From contig JACRBI010000037.1 in NCBI GenBank assembly GCA_016234495.1, positions 1 to 64,000 of the forward strand: a stretch of 64,000 nt of DNA. The letters run 5' to 3'. Under the pieces are notes generated by a model. The model saw only the letters and a program-made list of their open reading frames with translations, made no database searches and was not told where the DNA came from. Positions 62,027 to 64,000 of the stretch are shown here, piece after piece; position 1 is the stretch's first letter, and the number at the start of each line of letters is the position of its first letter. The position numbers and the translations under genes are program-made. The stretch is from Chloroflexota bacterium. Its GTDB lineage: Bacteria > Chloroflexota > Anaerolineae > Anaerolineales > Villigracilaceae.

Positions 62027-63580
62027 CTATACCGGAATATTCCCATGCTTTCTCGGCGGGGCGGGCGCGTACTTGTCGCGCAGCGCAGACAGCGACGCGA
62101 TGATCTTTGGCCTTGACTCGCGCGGCTCGATGATGTCGTCCACGTAGCCGGTGGATGCGGCATAATATGGGTTGTTGAATTTCTCGCGGTATTCATCGGC
62201 AAGTTTTTTGCGCTCTGCTCCCGGGTCGTTTGCGGATTCAATTTGTTTCTTGAACAAAATATTCGCCGCGCCTTCCGCGCCAAGGACTGCGATCTCAGCC
62301 GACGGCCACGCGTATGTGACGTCGGTGCCGAGATACTTGCTGGACATAACCACATACGCGCCGCCATACGCCTTGCGCGTGATGACGCAGATCTTTGGCA
62401 CGGTGGCTTCTGAATAAGCGTAAAGTAGTTTCGCGCCGTGACGAATAATGCCGCCATGTTCCTGCGCGATGCCCGGCAGAAAGCCGGGTGAGTCAACGAA
62501 TGTGACCAGCGGAATATTGAAGCAGTCGCACATGCGCACGAAGCGCGTCATCTTGTCGGCGGCGTCAATATCGATCACGCCCGCCATGATGGCAGGCTCC
62601 TGCCCGACGATGCCGACGCTGTGTCCGCCAATGCGCGCCAGCCCGACGATGGCGTTTCGCGCCCAGTCAGGTTGGATTTCAAGGAAGGTATCTTTGTCGA
62701 TGATCTTTTCGATGACCTGGTGCATGATGTATGGCTCGGTTGCATCCAACGGAATCATGTGATTCAATTCTTCATCCATTCGCGAAAGTGAATCGGCAGG
62801 CTGAACATACGGCGGATTCTCGACATTGTTCGAAGGCAGATACGAAAGAAAGTGACGCGCCATTTCAAGCGCGGCCTTTTCGCTTTCAACGCTCAAATGC
62901 GCCACACCGCTGACCGAAGTATGCACGCTCGAACCGCCCAGCGATTCCGAATCGATCACTTCGCCGGTCACAGCCTTGATCACATCCGGGCCGGTCAAAA
63001 ACATGAAGGATGATTTTTCGACCATGATGACCACATCCGTCAGGGCAGGGGAGTAGGCCGCGCCGCCGGCGCATGGCCCGAGCATTACGCTCACCTGCGG
63101 CACCACGCCGGAATATTGCGCGTTGCGCCTGAAAATTTCAGCATAGCCGCCCATCGAACGCACGCCTTCCTGAATGCGCGCGCCGCCGGAATCGATCAGC
63201 GAAATGAACGGCACACCGTTGCGCACCGCCAGATCCATCACGCGGCAAATTTTATGCGACTGCATTTCGCTCAACGTGCCGCCGTAAATTGTGAAATCCT
63301 GTGAATATAAATAAACTGTCCGCCCGTTGATCTGCCCGTAGCCGGTGATGACTCCGTCGCCGTAAAATTTTTCGCTGAGCAGGTTCATCTCATCGCCCTG
63401 ATGGGTGATGAACGGCTCGATCTCGTTGAACGTGCCGGGGTCGAGCAGCATCTCAACCCGTTCACGCGCGGTCATCTTTCCTTTTGTTTTTTGTTTTTTG
63501 ATTCGCTCCTCGCCGCCGCCTTCAAGCGCCTTGGCGCGGACTTTTCGCAGTTCAAGAATTCTTGGGTCTTCGTTGGTCAT
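62027..63580 (-). CDS. mmdA: Methylmalonyl-CoA decarboxylase alpha / acyl-CoA carboxyltransferase
   Basis: 517 residues. Two crotonase-like halves bind CoA ester and biotin: KMTARERVEMLLDPGTFNE, SLIDSGGARIQEGVRS (first oxyanion hole), GPCAGGAAYSPAL, then VDSPGFLPG and RKAYGGAYVVMSS (second). With the BCCP, OadG- and OadB-like genes downstream it makes a sodium-pumping methylmalonyl-CoA decarboxylase more likely than a biotin-dependent acyl-CoA carboxylase, because no biotin carboxylase is present. ATG 63580 follows AAAGGA at a good distance; the ATG at 63586 lies too close. Confidence 0.9.
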   Translation of the reverse strand: MTNEDPRILELRKVRAKALEGGGEERIKKQKTKGKMTARERVEMLLDPGTFNEIEPFITHQGDEMNLLSEKFYGDGVITGYGQINGRTVYLYSQDFTIYGGTLSEMQSHKICRVMDLAVRNGVPFISLIDSGGARIQEGVRSMGGYAEIFRRNAQYSGVVPQVSVMLGPCAGGAAYSPALTDVVIMVEKSSFMFLTGPDVIKAVTGEVIDSESLGGSSVHTSVSGVAHLSVESEKAALEMARHFLSYLPSNNVENPPYVQPADSLSRMDEELNHMIPLDATEPYIMHQVIEKIIDKDTFLEIQPDWARNAIVGLARIGGHSVGIVGQEPAIMAGVIDIDAADKMTRFVRMCDCFNIPLVTFVDSPGFLPGIAQEHGGIIRHGAKLLYAYSEATVPKICVITRKAYGGAYVVMSSKYLGTDVTYAWPSAEIAVLGAEGAANILFKKQIESANDPGAERKKLADEYREKFNNPYYAASTGYVDDIIEPRESRPKIIASLSALRDKYAPAPPRKHGNIPV

Positions 63581-63615
63581 GTCCATTCCTTTAGGTGATA
63601 AATTTCACAAATAGA

Positions 63616-63621
63616 AGTATA
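63616..63621 (-). promoter_or_regulatory. Extended -10 of the decarboxylase operon
   Basis: On the minus strand TGCTATACT reads as an extended -10, 36 bp upstream of the transferase start. No -35 match was seen. Confidence 0.5.
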
Positions 63622-63746
63622 GCATACACAATTAATGAAGCCAGTGACGGAAGGCATACCTATTGGATGAAGAACCGCGTCTCTCTGCGCCGCGAGTTGA
63701 TTCTATTCAATGGGCATTTACTCCCTTTGAAAGGGTTGATGGTCTA

Positions 63747-64000
63747 TCACCCACGGTCAACGGTCAGATTTTTGCGCGGGTCTTTCACCATGAAGATCAG
63801 GATCGCCAATGTGACGAACGCCAATACAATTGAAATTGAAAACGTCGGGATGAATCCAGCCGCATCAACGATCCAGCCGCCGAGCAGGGGAGCGAGGATG
63901 GTGGCGGGCGCTGTCAGCGTTTGCGACAGGCCGATATAAAGCGGCCGCTCGCTTTCCGAGCCAAAGTCCACGGTCATTGCCATGCCGATGGTCCAAATGG
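63747..64000 (-). CDS. MFS transporter, C-terminal part, runs off the window
   Basis: The C-terminal 84 residues of a membrane transporter are visible, reading through the window end: WTIGMAMTVDFGSESERPLY, then LAPLLGGWIVDAAGFIPTFS with further membrane helices and a short basic end. The pattern of a substrate-loop motif (GSESERPLY) resembles major facilitator superfamily members. The beginning lies beyond base 64000. Confidence 0.7.
   Translation of the reverse strand, partial: IWTIGMAMTVDFGSESERPLYIGLSQTLTAPATILAPLLGGWIVDAAGFIPTFSISIVLAFVTLAILIFMVKDPRKNLTVDRG

Noticed and set aside
59889-63580. Acyl-CoA carboxylase operon
   Set aside because: No biotin carboxylase subunit is present and the OadB-type membrane subunit points to a Na+-pumping decarboxylase.

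Overview
The window looks like chromosomal DNA of a Chloroflexota bacterium, most likely class Anaerolineae. This is inferred by protein-level resemblance only, and no 16S gene is present. The indications are a two-component regulator with a propeller sensor, many Cys-anchored lipoproteins, an exported protein with a C-x3-PCW-x-GI-x-PG motif, an S-layer-domain scrap, the order rpmH-rnpA-yidD-yidC-jag-parA-parB, and a metabolism with pyruvate:ferredoxin oxidoreductase and a sodium-pumping decarboxylase alongside heme A synthase.

Layout. Bases 1-1560 hold a 5S rRNA and a tandem duplication of the pair bS21 (rpsU) plus IF-1 (infA). Bases 1560-13900, nearly all on the minus strand, carry pyruvate:ferredoxin oxidoreductase with its dihydroorotate dehydrogenase-like partner, a Nudix hydrolase, secreted or lipid-anchored proteins, an octanoyltransferase and a run of small-molecule enzymes. 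Bases 14056-19912 are a plus-strand signalling operon: Ser/Thr kinase fused to a propeller, PP2C phosphatase, J-domain/VWA protein, zinc-ribbon FHA protein, small protein, response regulator and a 37-residue membrane peptide. Bases 19985-27683 hold a broken amidohydrolase fragment, adenosine deaminase, the ribosome/membrane-insertion cluster (rpmH, rnpA, yidD, PQQ-type lipoprotein, yidC, jag), a PfkB kinase and parA/parB. Bases 27724-36026 hold an amidohydrolase, two histidine kinases (one with a putative c-di-GMP-binding MshEN domain), a response regulator, CpaE- and CpaF-like proteins without the rest of a Tad system, and a double-XRE regulator. Bases 36194-40745 hold TPR, GNAT, V4R, lipase and two DsbA-like proteins. 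Bases 40946-45349 are a NarL-type two-component pair with a propeller sensor kinase. Bases 45672-47595 are a small accessory island of gene scraps (RHS core, SLH) and a nucleotidyltransferase/partner pair. Bases 47672-64000 hold ctaA, a large TPR protein, polA, a receiver/roadblock/Y1-transposase fusion, membrane and PLP-enzyme genes, a VapBC-type module, a sodium-translocating decarboxylase operon and the end of an MFS transporter.

The most unusual signal combines a gene and a repeat class. The gene at 54519-56120 appears to encode a receiver-like domain, a Roadblock/LC7-like domain, a long disordered linker and a degenerate IS200/REP-associated tyrosine-transposase (Y1) domain in which both HUH histidines are replaced but the Tyr is kept. 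Scattered through the window are short palindromes whose feet read GTAG...CTAC, the hallmark of REP elements recognised by such transposases. One lies just downstream of this gene and one lies in-frame inside the lipM-like gene. A second, MITE-like repeat of about 117 bp occurs twice in opposite orientation. All functional links between these are inference.
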